Position numbers and translations under genes: made by a program | DNA from: Schistosoma haematobium | Lineage: Eukaryota > Platyhelminthes > Trematoda > Strigeidida > Schistosomatidae | Reading direction: 5' to 3' | Assembly: GCF_000699445.3 (NCBI RefSeq) | Contig: NC_067196.1 | Span: 32,260,616 to 32,324,615, forward strand | DNA length: 64,000 nt | The notes under the pieces: generated by a model | Told to the model about the DNA's origin: nothing | Database searches by the model: none | The model's input: the letters and a program-made list of their open reading frames with translations, nothing else | Shown here: one piece after another, positions 24,955-36,382 of the stretch | How the letters are laid out: every line of letters begins with the position of its first letter | Position numbering within the stretch: the first letter of the stretch is position 1

Positions 24955-25458
24955 AACCTCCCTTACTTACTAACGTCTGTTTCTCCCAATGAAGTGTAGG
25001 CCGCCGACCAACATTCTCCAACCCACTCTGTCCTGGGTCTTTCTTTTCAGTTCTATCCAACTGTTGTTCATTCTTCTAATGTCTGTCTCCATTTCTCGAC
25101 GTAATGTGTTCATTGGTCTTCCGCTTCTCCCCTGGCCTTGAGGATTCCAAGTGAGGGCTTGTCTTGTGACGCAGTTGGGTGCTTTCCTCAATGTGTGTCC
25201 GATCCACTTCCAGCACTTCTTCCTCATTTCTCCCTCCGCTGGAATCTGATTTGTTCTCTCCCTCAGTAAATTGTTGCTGATAGTGTCTGGTCAACGGATC
25301 TTAATTATTTTGCGTAGGCATCTGTTAAGAAACAATTTGTCTTCTAGATGATGGCTTTCTTAGTTCTCCAAGTTTCCGCCCTTCATACAGTAGACCTGTC
25401 TTGAAGTTTATACTGAAAATTCTGATTTTGTTGTTGGTTGATAGTTGTTTTGAACAAG
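24955..25458 (-). mobile_element. 5'-truncated RTE-clade element (3' terminal ~500 bp)
   Basis: On the - strand the sequence encodes the C-terminal RTE domain: [60 protein letters not shown] and [13 protein letters not shown]. These match the end of the 51.2-54.5 kb element block for block ([26 protein letters not shown]). The 3' end is the same short AGTAAGTAAG tail found right after the stop codon of that element. Upstream similarity ends near 25458, within the SKQLSAN region, in shifted frames. A classic 5'-truncated insertion inside the long intron. A short AAACCT at both ends is too small to call a target-site duplication. Confidence 0.7.
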
Positions 25459-25689
25459 AAACCTAAAACGAAAGAAGTCGAATATTTATTAAGTCAATCA
25501 AGTTAGCATATTTAACATTTTTTCCATCTAAATGGTAGGGGCTACAAAATCTTGAACACGTGTGGTGGCCTTTCTTAGACTATATTTACACTGTATTCCA
25601 GTAATATGAGTCCATAAACACTTTACAGTGTATTTTAGCAAGTGAAAAAATAAACCCTGGAGACTATAATTTGGGGACTAAACAATGAA

Positions 25690-25860
25690 ATTACCGCTAG
25701 TGACTCGTGGATTTCGGCACGGAATCCATTCATCCATTTGGTTAAATAGCATTTTAGCTGATGTCAGTTCATGATGAAAACCTTTACTTTAATTCCTAAC
25801 CCTAATTTTTAACTGTGAATCCTAAGAAATTATAAGGAAGTTATGAACAGAAAAACTAAC
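25690..25860 (+). repeat. Dispersed repeat with CCTAACCCTAA-like core, + orientation
   Basis: Contains TAGCTGATGTCAGTTCATGA and AATTCCTAACCCTAA. The reverse complement of 35680-35850 has the same order (CTGATGTCA..., AATTCCTAACCCTAAC), so the two form an inverted pair of one dispersed family. The CCCTAA words are internal and degenerate and should not be read as telomere. Confidence 0.45.
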
Positions 25861-27539
25861 TTTTCGGTGTCATTACTTGGCATCTAAGGTTTACGTAATT
25901 TGAGTCGAAGTCGAGATAAAATATCGTTCAATAGTACACTAAAAGGTTTCATGAATAAGTAATTTCAATGTTTATAACTCACTACAAAATTTAATTTCTC
26001 TAATCACAAAACATTTTTACAAAAAAGTATTTGATCAAAGTTTATTGTGTAAATTTAACACTCATGTGTGAAGTATACTTATATTGAATACATCACTTCA
26101 TATAAATCATTACAGTACGAGGTCGATTAATAGGCGGCTACAACACAACGTTTCACTATTCTGTGATGCTGGTTTGTTTTATAGAGACAACAGTCTGAAA
26201 GGTTCTTAGACGTTACTAACACATTTTTCATCGTAAAAGCTGAAATCATAACAATAAAGTCACAATACGAAATAAGTCTAAAAATATTTATATTTGCTCG
26301 GATTATATATTATGAAATATTTTAGGTTAAGCAAACATTTGTCAGATATTGCAAACTAAAAATAATGGTATCACAACTTAAAGCATTTGTTTTTTCAAAC
26401 AACAATGATGATTTCCTTGAAAAAGCTTGGACCAGATTGCCAGGCGAATAGTTGGATTTACTTTAAATTCTTTCGCTGAGATTTTACAAATACATTCTTC
26501 TTCTTTAATAATGATGATGTTTGAAATGAATGAATGAGAGTAGCTGCAGTTGGTGAGTCATGTACTTTTCTTCCATCAGGTTTCCTTTTTAGTGTAACTT
26601 GAACAACTTACATGGATTGAATTGTTATTGAAGAAACAAAATCCTGAAAATAATTTTATTTTCTAGTTTTGTTAAATATATTTTCGATGAAACTGAATGA
26701 ACATTTACTTCAAATAATCAGTAATTGTTTCATGAAATATATTTGAATATGAATGTGTATGTTAACTGATCAATACTTTGTCACATTTATAGTCAATCAA
26801 CTTAAATACAGAAAGTAATTACGATCGCTTTTACTTTGATTACTTTTTTAACATTTATTAATACGTGAGACAGCAAAGTAGCCATTGATTTCACCAGAAT
26901 AATATAAGTGTTCAGAATTTAGCTTTATTTAATCCATAGACTGACTGATAAATTTATTTCACTACGGTTCGTTCCCTTCATGTATGTTTGGGTAATTAAG
27001 CTATCAGTCCATATTCTCTGATTTCGTCTTTCTAAGTTTTTTATACAAGGTTTCTACTTTTCATTACCGACTTAAAATATTAACAAAATAACTGAACTTT
27101 AAAACATGAATAACATTTAAAGTAATGCTTGTTACTAATTTCAAATCAGTTCGCAGAAACCTTTCATTTATTCTTTTGAACGTAAGCTATTTCACTGTAT
27201 AGTGGTTAAATTTAATCAGATTTGTTGGCAGTTGCTCGCCGTGTGTTATCAAGAGGAGATTATCGACAAATAACATAAAGTTTAATACCAATTGTCAAAT
27301 CAACATTAAAATCATGTTGGTTTCTTAAAGAATAACTGAGTAAAGCAATCAAAGCTATCCATAAAACTTAATCATAATGAACTGATAATTTCATATCTGT
27401 TTTATAAAGTATTGATGATGTTTTTTTTTGTTTACGTTCGCGCCGAATTCTCTATTCACCAATACACTGAATTAATGAAAAAAATCATATTCCATCTATT
27501 AGGTTGAATATCATAGTGATAAATACAATGTTTTTATTA
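25861..27539. other. AT-rich intronic DNA, nothing recognised
   Basis: No exon, repeat or structured motif could be supported by eye. Confidence 0.4.
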
Positions 27540-27850
27540 CCAATGGTTGGAGACTCTTGGTGACATGGCTCAGAATCGATCACAATGACGTCGGTGTATA
27601 CACTCTTTGTCTTTCCTTACACCGTGAGATTGAAGTCGCTTCATATCTTTCTTCCTGCGAACTAATTCTTTCTTCCTGTACTATACCCTTATATGCAATC
27701 TTTCTTTTATATGTTATCATCACTGAATTAACTACTTCTATGAGTCCGGTGTCCATCTTGTTGTGCTAATGCGGTTTGGCAACTTGGACCGACGTACATA
27801 TGTGACCAATCCTACGTTGTAGCTGACTAACTGACGTTTATTATCATAAA
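27540..27850. repeat. Dispersed repeat ending in CAGTCAGTTAG-type terminus
   Basis: A GC-richer island of about 300 bp with sharp composition edges. It contains GTGACATGGCTCAGAATCGA near its left end and GTAGCTGACTAACTGACG at its right end. The complement of the right end (CGTCAGTTAGTCAGCTAC) resembles the CAGTCAGTCAGTCACAACG words at 11455-11480, which suggests a shared terminus. An open frame of 70 codons at 27557-27769 shows no known domain. The class is unresolved. Confidence 0.4.
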
Positions 27851-30800
27851 TAAACTGTTGTCTAGCATAAGTATGCTTTCATTGCGTCACAATCTAATAG
27901 CACTTCCATCGGAAAAATTTTATAATAAATCTAGTTTTGTATTATATCTATGGAATTTAAGGTATTCCAATAATTATTGTGAGCTTTTCAAAGTAACAAT
28001 CTTGTAAAAATCAGGAATATAATGTGAAGATTAATCAATTGCTTTCAACTGTATATGTTTTGAAATTATTTTCCTTTAAATATCTATGGATGTAGTTGTG
28101 ACATAAATTAATGATTCGAATAGATTTGACGTTTAAAGTAAATTAATTAGCTGGATATCAATAATCGAAATGAAAACAGTATAATGTGTTTAGAAACAGC
28201 TTGTAAAAATCCACTGACATGACTAGTCATTAATTGTATCTGTGACATTTCAAAAGTTCTAACGTATTCTTAAATAGTAAACTTCCAAAGAAACTCCGGA
28301 TACAACTTGATGAAAGTGAATAACATCAGAGTCCTCCAATCACTTTTCTGTTAACTACTGCACGAAATCTATCCTCTACTTCAGTCCCAATTTAGTCAAA
28401 GAATATTTCAACCAACTAATAAATATTAGATAACCACTTGAAATAATTTTATGCATTTTCGTCGAAAGCTGAATAAAGATAAATTGAATAAGTACTTAAT
28501 TTAACTATTTTGGTTGTCTTAAACTGATTTGTAAGCATAGTGTCAATAATATTTTTATTGTAATTTGGGTATGTATGTAGTTAGTATTGTTGGACACTAA
28601 AGTACATGAATGACGCTATTCTTAATCTGAATAATTTCATTCATATATTTTAAACGTTGAATATGAAATTTAATGGTTGACATAAAAATGATATCACTAC
28701 GTGTACCAAAATCACTTGGAGATATGTAATCATTAGATAGGTTTAGGATTAGAATAATAGGTAAATATACTTGATGAATACAGAAGTATATTAGATAGTC
28801 AGAAGTTCATAGAAGGCCTTCTTTGACCTAAGACCTCGAAACCGCATCACCCTGAATAACAGATACAAAACAACTGAGTTATTTGGTGGACGATTGTCTA
28901 ATGCAGTAACCAAATATTTATATAGTTGTTCAGTATGAACTAAGCACTGATTATTTTTAAAGTACATTGAACCTTGCAAGTAAAATTCATTGACATTATC
29001 CTATTATTTATAAATAAATGTTTTTATGGGTGCGAAGATCATGTTATTCGAAAATCTCATGGACGATTTCAGCTTTTCTCAATCAAATATTTGAAATCCC
29101 ATAAAATTGAATTGTTTAAGGCATGTTATCTATCTATTGTACACAATGTCAAGTAACTTAAGCGAAGTGGAAGTTTTAAGGAATGCTTACTTATAAAGTG
29201 AAAAAATGTGACCAGTAGAGTAAATGATAAAGTAGATCTATTAAAATATATCATGAGTCTAATGAATTGATTGTGTAAGATAATGAATATGAAATCTAAG
29301 TAGACGGATGAACTTATACTTAATAATTCTAAAACAATTGAAAAACATTATTTTACATAACTATGTAAAAACATGCTTCATATCATGTTATATCTGCTGG
29401 TAGGCTATTTAAAATGCTATTCTTTGAAATGAAAAAAAATTATCAAGGACAATGTAATTATGTTTTATAATGAACTGAATAGTAATAAAAAGGTCTCATA
29501 CTATAGCACATCTTTTGCTTCATGTTGACAGATATTTTTAGAGATGAATCTTAACAAAATAAGTATATCTTCAGCTATCTTATTTACAATGGCACACAAA
29601 AAAGATGTACTTATAAATGTTTAGTTCTAATTGTCCTCTTATAAACAACAATGAATGACTTTTTCCCAACCTAGAAATTACTTTTATTTGAGCACGATGT
29701 AAAAAATATGATTCTTTGGTTTGTTTGGTTAAGTCTTTGGTAAATTATTTATGGGCATGATATATGGCAGAAAGATCTGTTAACATGTTATTTATCTGTT
29801 AGGTATTCAGTTACTTCAATGATTTCAATACTTTTGTTTAGTTTCACATTTGTTGAGGGCCTTTATTCATACCTACTATTAACTAGTTCTTTTTTCTTCC
29901 TACAATAAATTATTTAATTGACGTCTGGTAAAATATTTTATCAGTCACAAATATCCAACAATTTTTCGTTTCCTATGTTACATTTCTATACATTAAATTT
30001 ATATTATTTGACATTTACTTTGTATTCTACTGTTATTATAAACAGTAAATATTTAAAATGTACGTTATTCTAATATTATTAAATGATAGGGAGTGAAAGT
30101 CTATCGATTTACTCGTTTCTCGTCTTGTGCTTACAAACTGATTATTTAGGATGCGTATAATTGTCAATTACTGTGTCTGTTTGGTTCGATCACAAAAATA
30201 AATTAATAATGTGACATTTTGTAAAACTATCTCTGCATACCAGTGATTTTTGCATATGAAAAAGCAAATTTACCTCCTACCGTTCCGTATCATATCTTTC
30301 GCTCAGCTTTTCCGATTAATTAAAGTATTCGTTGGTCTGCTACATGAATATTTTTCAAGTTTTTTGACAGTTTCATATGGTTAATTTAAGGTAAAAATGA
30401 AATCACCATTACTAATAAAAGTTTTTATGATCTGAAAATACTTGTGTTTTTTATGTATGGTAATTTCGCAAGTTCGATGTGGTCCGAGAATCGGTTTATT
30501 TAAATTTAGTTACTCGTCAAATCTAACCAACTAATTTCTCTAGATGACAGTTTCAAAATTTTCATGGTGAAAATTAACTAGGGTTTGTTTCAGCAAAAAT
30601 GTAGGAAACAAGTCTTTTCTAATGTATGATAATAGAGAATTTGGTACCGTCTTTCTAAGTTCACTTGTTTTTTTTTAATGACTCAAAATACCTCCCATCA
30701 AAATTTCAAACTGGCTTTGAGGAAAGCTAGGCTAACATTGTCACACTAGAATGTTATAATCCTACTATTATTTAGACTGTGTTACAAAAAGCAATTTGAA

Positions 30801-33599
30801 TTTATCGACTTTCACAATGGTAATAAACCTATTCATCATAATTTCTATAATACAACTACACAAACACTCGCTTTGCTAAAGGTTAATAACAAAGGCTAGT
30901 TAAAGCTTTGTTTACATAAGTCCAATATTCGTTGAGACATGAAAAATTTGATTTTCAAAAATCATATGACGTTATTAAAATTGAGGGAAAAGCATTTTAT
31001 TTTAAAAAAATCTGATACAATATACTATTTCAATATCACGTATATTTCACTTTCATGTAATAACCGTTTAACTGGTCTGCATTTTACTAGAGTTTACTCT
31101 GAGATAGTAAGTCATATTTGTTCACTCTTACTCATAACCCAGTACATAAAACTTTTTTAAATTGTTATACTTGGTTAATACATATCTTTAAGCATAATTG
31201 TGAAATACCTCAAGAGTATTTTCGTTTTTGTTATGAAAAAGTGAAGGGTGATACAGGTTAGTACAACGGTTACAGCTTCTTTATAAATATGGAGTTATAC
31301 TTCAATCAATCATATGTTTCGACTGGTTTAACATATTTAGCAAAATATTACCAGTTTGATTTTCACAAGAACTGTTTATTGTTTCTTATAATATTTGTTG
31401 GTACACTGATGACTCTTATGTCTTAATGCTATAGACAAATTTGTCAAAATTAGATTTTTGATGGTTCTATTTGATAATTTTCCTACACATCATATCTATC
31501 CATTAAGACTAGTCGGTATTTGCAAGTAATTACCAAAATAAAAGAGGATGTCATCCACTAGGTTAGGTTACAAAAGAGGATATGATTACCAAGCTTAAAC
31601 GATCTGCTTGAGTGGACGTTTTGATTTACGCAAGAGAATGTATAATGATTATAAAAAAAGGCTATTTAACGCGACTTTAAATCGATTAAAATAATACAGC
31701 TTAAGTCGGTTACTATTGTTCTGTCAACCTGAAACATTTTTTTTGCTCAATCATTCTCTCTACCTGCTTTTATTGATTCTCTGGTTCTATCTTGTTACGA
31801 TACGTTGTAATTTAAGTTAATGCACTTCTGACAGAGGTCTTCAATCATTGTTTATTATGATTACTAAAAAATGTGTAATATTTTTTATTATAACCCAACT
31901 TTATCTGGCCTTAAAAACAATTTTATATAATTGACATATCACAATTCTGGAACTCTTGGTGTTTAAACGAAGAACAAAACATTATGTGTGAATATTAATA
32001 ATCGCATATGAGTTGGTAATAAATGATAAACAAGCACTTGTTTTTGCTCTACTTAGATATATAAAGAAGTATACAAATCTGAGTGGCATTTGGAAGAAAT
32101 AGCGCATATACATATACTAAGCATATCACATGAAATCCTAAGAAAAACAGCTATCGTATAAATTAATTCACAAATACAAACAGTTTTTAATATTACTACT
32201 TAATTTTTAAGACGATGGAAAAAATTCGAACACAAAGTTATGATAAATCACTAATCAATCTCTCATCAATTTAGTCTTTGATGTATGAAAAAAGACATTT
32301 TCCTCTTCTCCTACGTGAAGGTAGCTGATCATATTATAAAAAATCATTAAAAATGGCACAACTCACTGAAAGATATCTATATAATATGCACACAGTATGT
32401 CGCACGTAAGAACACAAACAGATATTAGACCTAGATGTCACCACCAAATAATTTTTCTCTTTACTGTCAAAAAAGAACAATAAAAAGCAAACAGTTTGGA
32501 TTGAGAAATTGAGAAATCCCTCTACAGTAAACAAATAAATACGGAAAATTGTAATTTCAGCTTTATCACAGACATATTAATGAATACTGCGAGGTGATTG
32601 AAAGACCTCTGAGTAAAAGAACACTTCTTCAAACATCATATACTACAGTTTCCAAATCTATCTAAAAACCAAAGTCCTAAGAAGTCTTGAGCACAGTAAG
32701 CAGTGTCGACGTGCTCTGTCTAGTTTCTAGATCGATCAAGGAGTAGCCAAAATAAAAATCGATCACTTAATTTTTTATAATTTTGTATTATTCCATTTGT
32801 AATATTTTTGAGTGAATTTTAGTCAGTCTTAATTGAAATGTGTGGATCCTGCGCAGATTGGCACGATAAAGCAATTGTTACTAGTTTTCGTAAAATAGAT
32901 GAAATGTAGCTAGCAGTAAAATCCAGGATGGGCATTTCGTCTCCAATATCTAAGTGAATATATCATGTTATGTTCTAATTACACCATATTATTACTATAT
33001 TCCGAAAATAATAATTACAGAATTCATGCCAGTTTACAGGCATGATCAGCTTGATATAAGTAGTAACATTAAATTCAGAGAAAAAACATGTGATATGAGA
33101 TTGTTTTAAGTTTATTAGTTCAAAAATTGTTTAGGTAGTACATTTATGACGTGTATCACAACAACGTAATGCATCCGCCGGGAAATTTTAATTCTTCTTA
33201 AGTGGACATCCTGTTGATTTTCTGTGCCATAACGATATAATTATAATCATCTACAACTAGAGAAAGTAAAATGGAAACAGAGAGCACGGAGAAGCAAAGC
33301 AATAATTGGCGGTCAGGTCTATCATAATGCATGTGTATTGTGACTCGGTGATATACTGTTCACGTTAGATATTATTCAAATTAGTTAAGGTTGCCAAAGA
33401 CAGTGTTAACGTAAAGTAACAACAGGTAGGTGGTTTTATTTAGTGAATTCAGTAATAAGAATGGCTAAACACTTATAGTTCCTATAATCTTACTTATGGA
33501 ATAAGATACACTTACAGGTGATAGAACATTTAATGCAGTAGGCATCAACGTAGCGAACAGAGAAATGGAGTGATTTCATCTTATGAATAGATTGTGGTA
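27851..33599. other. AT-rich intronic DNA with no supported feature
   Basis: About 5.7 kb in which all open frames are short. The longest (near 28791-28979, 30939-31160 and 32334-32534) have no recognisable motif or convincing splice context. The stretch next to 33600 may include the 3' UTR of the adjoining CR1-type element. Confidence 0.4.
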
Positions 33600-35620
33600 G
33601 ATTATTCTAGAGTCTGGAAAATTTACAGGTAAAGTAATTCATATAAAGAGATAATTTAGAATGGGTTTGTTTCACCAGTGACAAGGAGTTACGGGTATCG
33701 TAATTAGAAGTTTCCGCATATTGATTTACTTGACTGGATATAAAGGGTAGTTTATTAAGTATTTTGAAAAGATTAGAATTAGTTTGAGCCTCCTCTTCCA
33801 TAAACGGTCCAGCCCAAGTTTATTACATTTGGAATTATAATTCGAGGTACAATCAGTTCCAAGAATCCTAAATGTAAAACGTCTCTGTACTGATTCCAGT
33901 CTCAATTTATCCTTTATACACACACTACTAAGAACAGACGTGCATTAGTCTAGGAGTGGTCAAACACACACTTTGTTCATCAAAATACGCAACCCGTTGT
34001 TATAAATGTTTCGAGTTATATAACCCATAAGACGTTGAGACTTGAAGGTTTGCTTTAATACCTGCCCTGTAAACAACAAATCGTAGGAGTATCTAGGTCT
34101 ACTACTGTATGTAACTTAGATAAATCCACACCATTTATGGTAAGGTCTAAGTTGAGTGATGTATTACCAAAGTATATCCATCCACGTTTAGCTGTGTTAA
34201 GCTCCAGATGCCATTTTGAGCACCACTGTGCTACCTTATAAAGCTCCATGCTGATGAAATTCTGCACATTGTTCAGCTCATGAAGAGAAAATGAATACAC
34301 TTCTTTAAGATCATTGGAAGGGGCTTATCCACACGAAGACATTCATAAATATCATTGATAAAAACTAAAAAAAGCCTAAGATGCTACTTTGTATTACAAC
34401 ACTTCTGACAGGAATAGCGTTCGATAAGGAAGAGTTTATTTTAACTATTTGATGTCGGTGGCTGAAGAAACAATCAAACTAATCAAGCAGAGGGTTTTGG
34501 ATCCCGTAACCAGAAGTTGTTGGTTAACCATATTGAAGGCTTCAGGACTGTCAAAGTATAGAACTAAGACTAGATATGCTTAGTTACGTCGAGAAAAAAG
34601 TGAAGTAAACAAATGAAAGTGGCATGTCATACAAGATCGAATTCTAAGGAATCCATGTTGAGAATCATTGATAAGTTTTTCAGAGAATGAATAGTTGGAG
34701 AGTTCGTCACCAACAATTTTTTCCATAATCCTAGAGATAACTGAAGTAATATTCATGCGCCGATAATTGTTCATGTCAGTCTTATCTCCAGATTTGTAAC
34801 GTAGTATGATATACGCGGTTTTGAACAGTATGGGTAAGTACCTACCTTCATAAAGAGAGTAAACAGCTTTGGAAGAAGAAGTAGAATATCTGGACCACTT
34901 TATTTGTAGAGAAAAGATGAAATCTCGTCTACTCTATGACCTCTCGAAACCTTAAGGGTATTTATCGCCTTACTAATTTTCAAGTATGTGAAAGAGATAG
35001 ATTTGATTGAGTTGCTAGTCATGCACATGCTTCTTGAAACAGTGCCATTTAGGAATTCTTTACCGTTCGCAAAAATACGACTGAAAAAGTCTGCTATAAT
35101 TTTAGAGTCGTATATAAAAGTATTGTTATGCGGGATGCATGGTATGTCAACATTTTAATTTGCTTTAACGCATTTATTGAAAAGAAGAATTAGGTTGTGT
35201 ACTTTTGAGCTAGTATTAAGTGCTAACAGCTCCTCATTAATGTCTTTTAACCTGTGCTTGCTTTAATTTGGTTAGTAGGGCAAAACATGGTGGCGGGAAG
35301 TATATTTTTGTATGATAGAGCCATTTTAATATTTTTGATATTCGATCTGGAACCAGACGGTTCTGTATATGCTATCTTCTAACATGGTATAGACTTTTTG
35401 ATCTTAGCAGTGTTTTTAAGAGCTTTCACGTTAGAAATACGTATTTAGGTATGGGCTTCTAATGTTACATTGGAAGATATCGGATTAATGTCTCCATTAA
35501 ATATACATTGGTTACCTGAGGTCACTACAGGCATAAGAGGAAGGTTAGCAATCATCATTGGTAAATCAGAGTATCGGCTAACATGCGATAGATTAGCCAC
35601 TATAATTTAAGGACGACCAT
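33600..35620 (-). pseudogene. Decayed CR1-type non-LTR element, ORF2 remnant
   Basis: Reading the - strand from about 35620 down, the tail of an endonuclease-like region gives way to reverse transcriptase blocks: SGPDILL (about 34890), NNYRRMNITSVISRIMEKIV (about 34775), SQHGFLRIRSCMTCHFHLF, VLYFDSPEAFNMVNQQLL (motif A, about 34550), FINDIYECL, WCSKWHLELNTAK (about 34220), LESVQRRFTFRILG and the C-terminal NYDTRNSLSLVKQ (about 33700). The catalytic FADD box is eroded: a few bases are missing around 34320, leaving only NDL. Stops and frameshifts interrupt every block. It differs in sequence from the 7.9-9.7 kb CR1 copy, so it is another family or a much older copy. It lies antisense inside the long intron of the main gene. 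Confidence 0.65.
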
Positions 35621-35679
35621 TGAGCAACGTTAAAATGACCTTGAATATGTCCACCTACCAACTAAGACTAGATGAGGGT

Positions 35680-35850
35680 TATAAAGCAGTGTGAGTAATT
35701 AGGATTATGATTTACAGTTGGTTGTTAGGGTTAGGAATTAGATTCAGGGTTTGGATCACTAAGTGACATCAGTTATAATACCACAACTCTATTTAGCTAA
35801 AGGAATAGATGAATTTCGCGTTAAAATTCAAGACCTGTTATTTTAAATTT
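35680..35850 (-). repeat. Dispersed repeat with CCTAACCCTAA-like core, - orientation
   Basis: The reverse complement matches 25690-25860 in word order (TTAGCTAAATAG, CTGATGTCA, AATTCCTAACCCTAAC). It abuts the 5' side of the antisense CR1-type remnant. Confidence 0.4.
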
Positions 35851-36023
35851 GATCGGTTCGTTCACAAATTATAGTCTTCAACTTTTGCATAAGTCTTGGA
35901 TTGGTGGTTTTATCTGAGACTATACGAACGTTCCTAAACTTCGTAAGCGCGCAGATTAACTGAGATTAAATAGAACAAATTGGTTTTCAAGCTATCTTTT
36001 TACTGATTAAGGGCTTTATATTG

Positions 36024-36038
36024 TATATATATATATAT
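36024..36038. repeat. Short (AT)n tract before exon C
   Basis: A short alternating AT run about 60 nt upstream of the exon C acceptor. Confidence 0.7.
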
Positions 36039-36100
36039 CAAATGACCTGAATATTTATTGTTTATTTTTAATAAACTTTAGCCTATTCACGGTAAATCAG

Positions 36101-36382
36101 TGACAAATAATGATGATAAATTAAAAAAACACCAAAATGCTTTTAATCAATTCAATTCAATTAAAATAACTACTTCAACAAAAGAGTCAGTTGTACAAAA
36201 TGATCACGTCAGTGAAGATCAAAATAACGATATCAATCAGTTTGTTGATTGTGAAAATCGTAGTGATTCTAGTGTTACTGATTCTCAACAATTAATATCA
36301 CATCCAAGAACGTTATTCCCTCGTCCCCAATGGTCGCCAAATCTTAGCTATTACATGTGGTCTTCTATTCAGAACAATAAAA
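36101..36382 (+). CDS. Exon C of large uncharacterised Ser/Asn-rich protein gene
   Basis: The frame is open from 36082 to 36453. Starting after the CAG at 36098-36100 gives phase 1, which matches the one-base remainder of exon B. Ending before GTAAAT at 36383 again leaves phase 1, which matches exon D. With these choices exons A-D sum to 5,142 nt, divisible by three. The encoded 94 residues are acidic and polar (DHVSEDQNNDINQFVD) and end in a short aromatic segment, PRPQWSPNLSYYMWSSIQNN. An alternative acceptor ending at 36081 has a better pyrimidine tract but would need a further, unseen exon to keep frame. Confidence 0.65.

Larger units (their letters stand above)
23525..36100 (+). other. 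Long retroelement-bearing intron between exons B and C
   Basis: About 12.6 kb from the GTGAGT donor at 23525 to a CAG acceptor ending at 36100. It carries an (AT)n microsatellite at its 5' edge, an RTE 3' fragment (24955-25458), dispersed repeats (25690-25860, 27540-27850, 35680-35850) and a decayed CR1-type element on the opposite strand (33600-35620). A better-looking pyrimidine-rich acceptor ends at 36081, but using it would break the frame unless another exon exists in this interval. Confidence 0.6.

Noticed and set aside
25790..25812. CCTAACCCTAA words resembling telomeric repeat
   Set aside because: Only two degenerate units inside a dispersed repeat that recurs inverted at 35.7 kb; there is no tandem array.
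28791..28979. Possible - strand exon (62 codons)
   Set aside because: No splice context, domain or composition supports it; it is likely a chance frame or old repeat.
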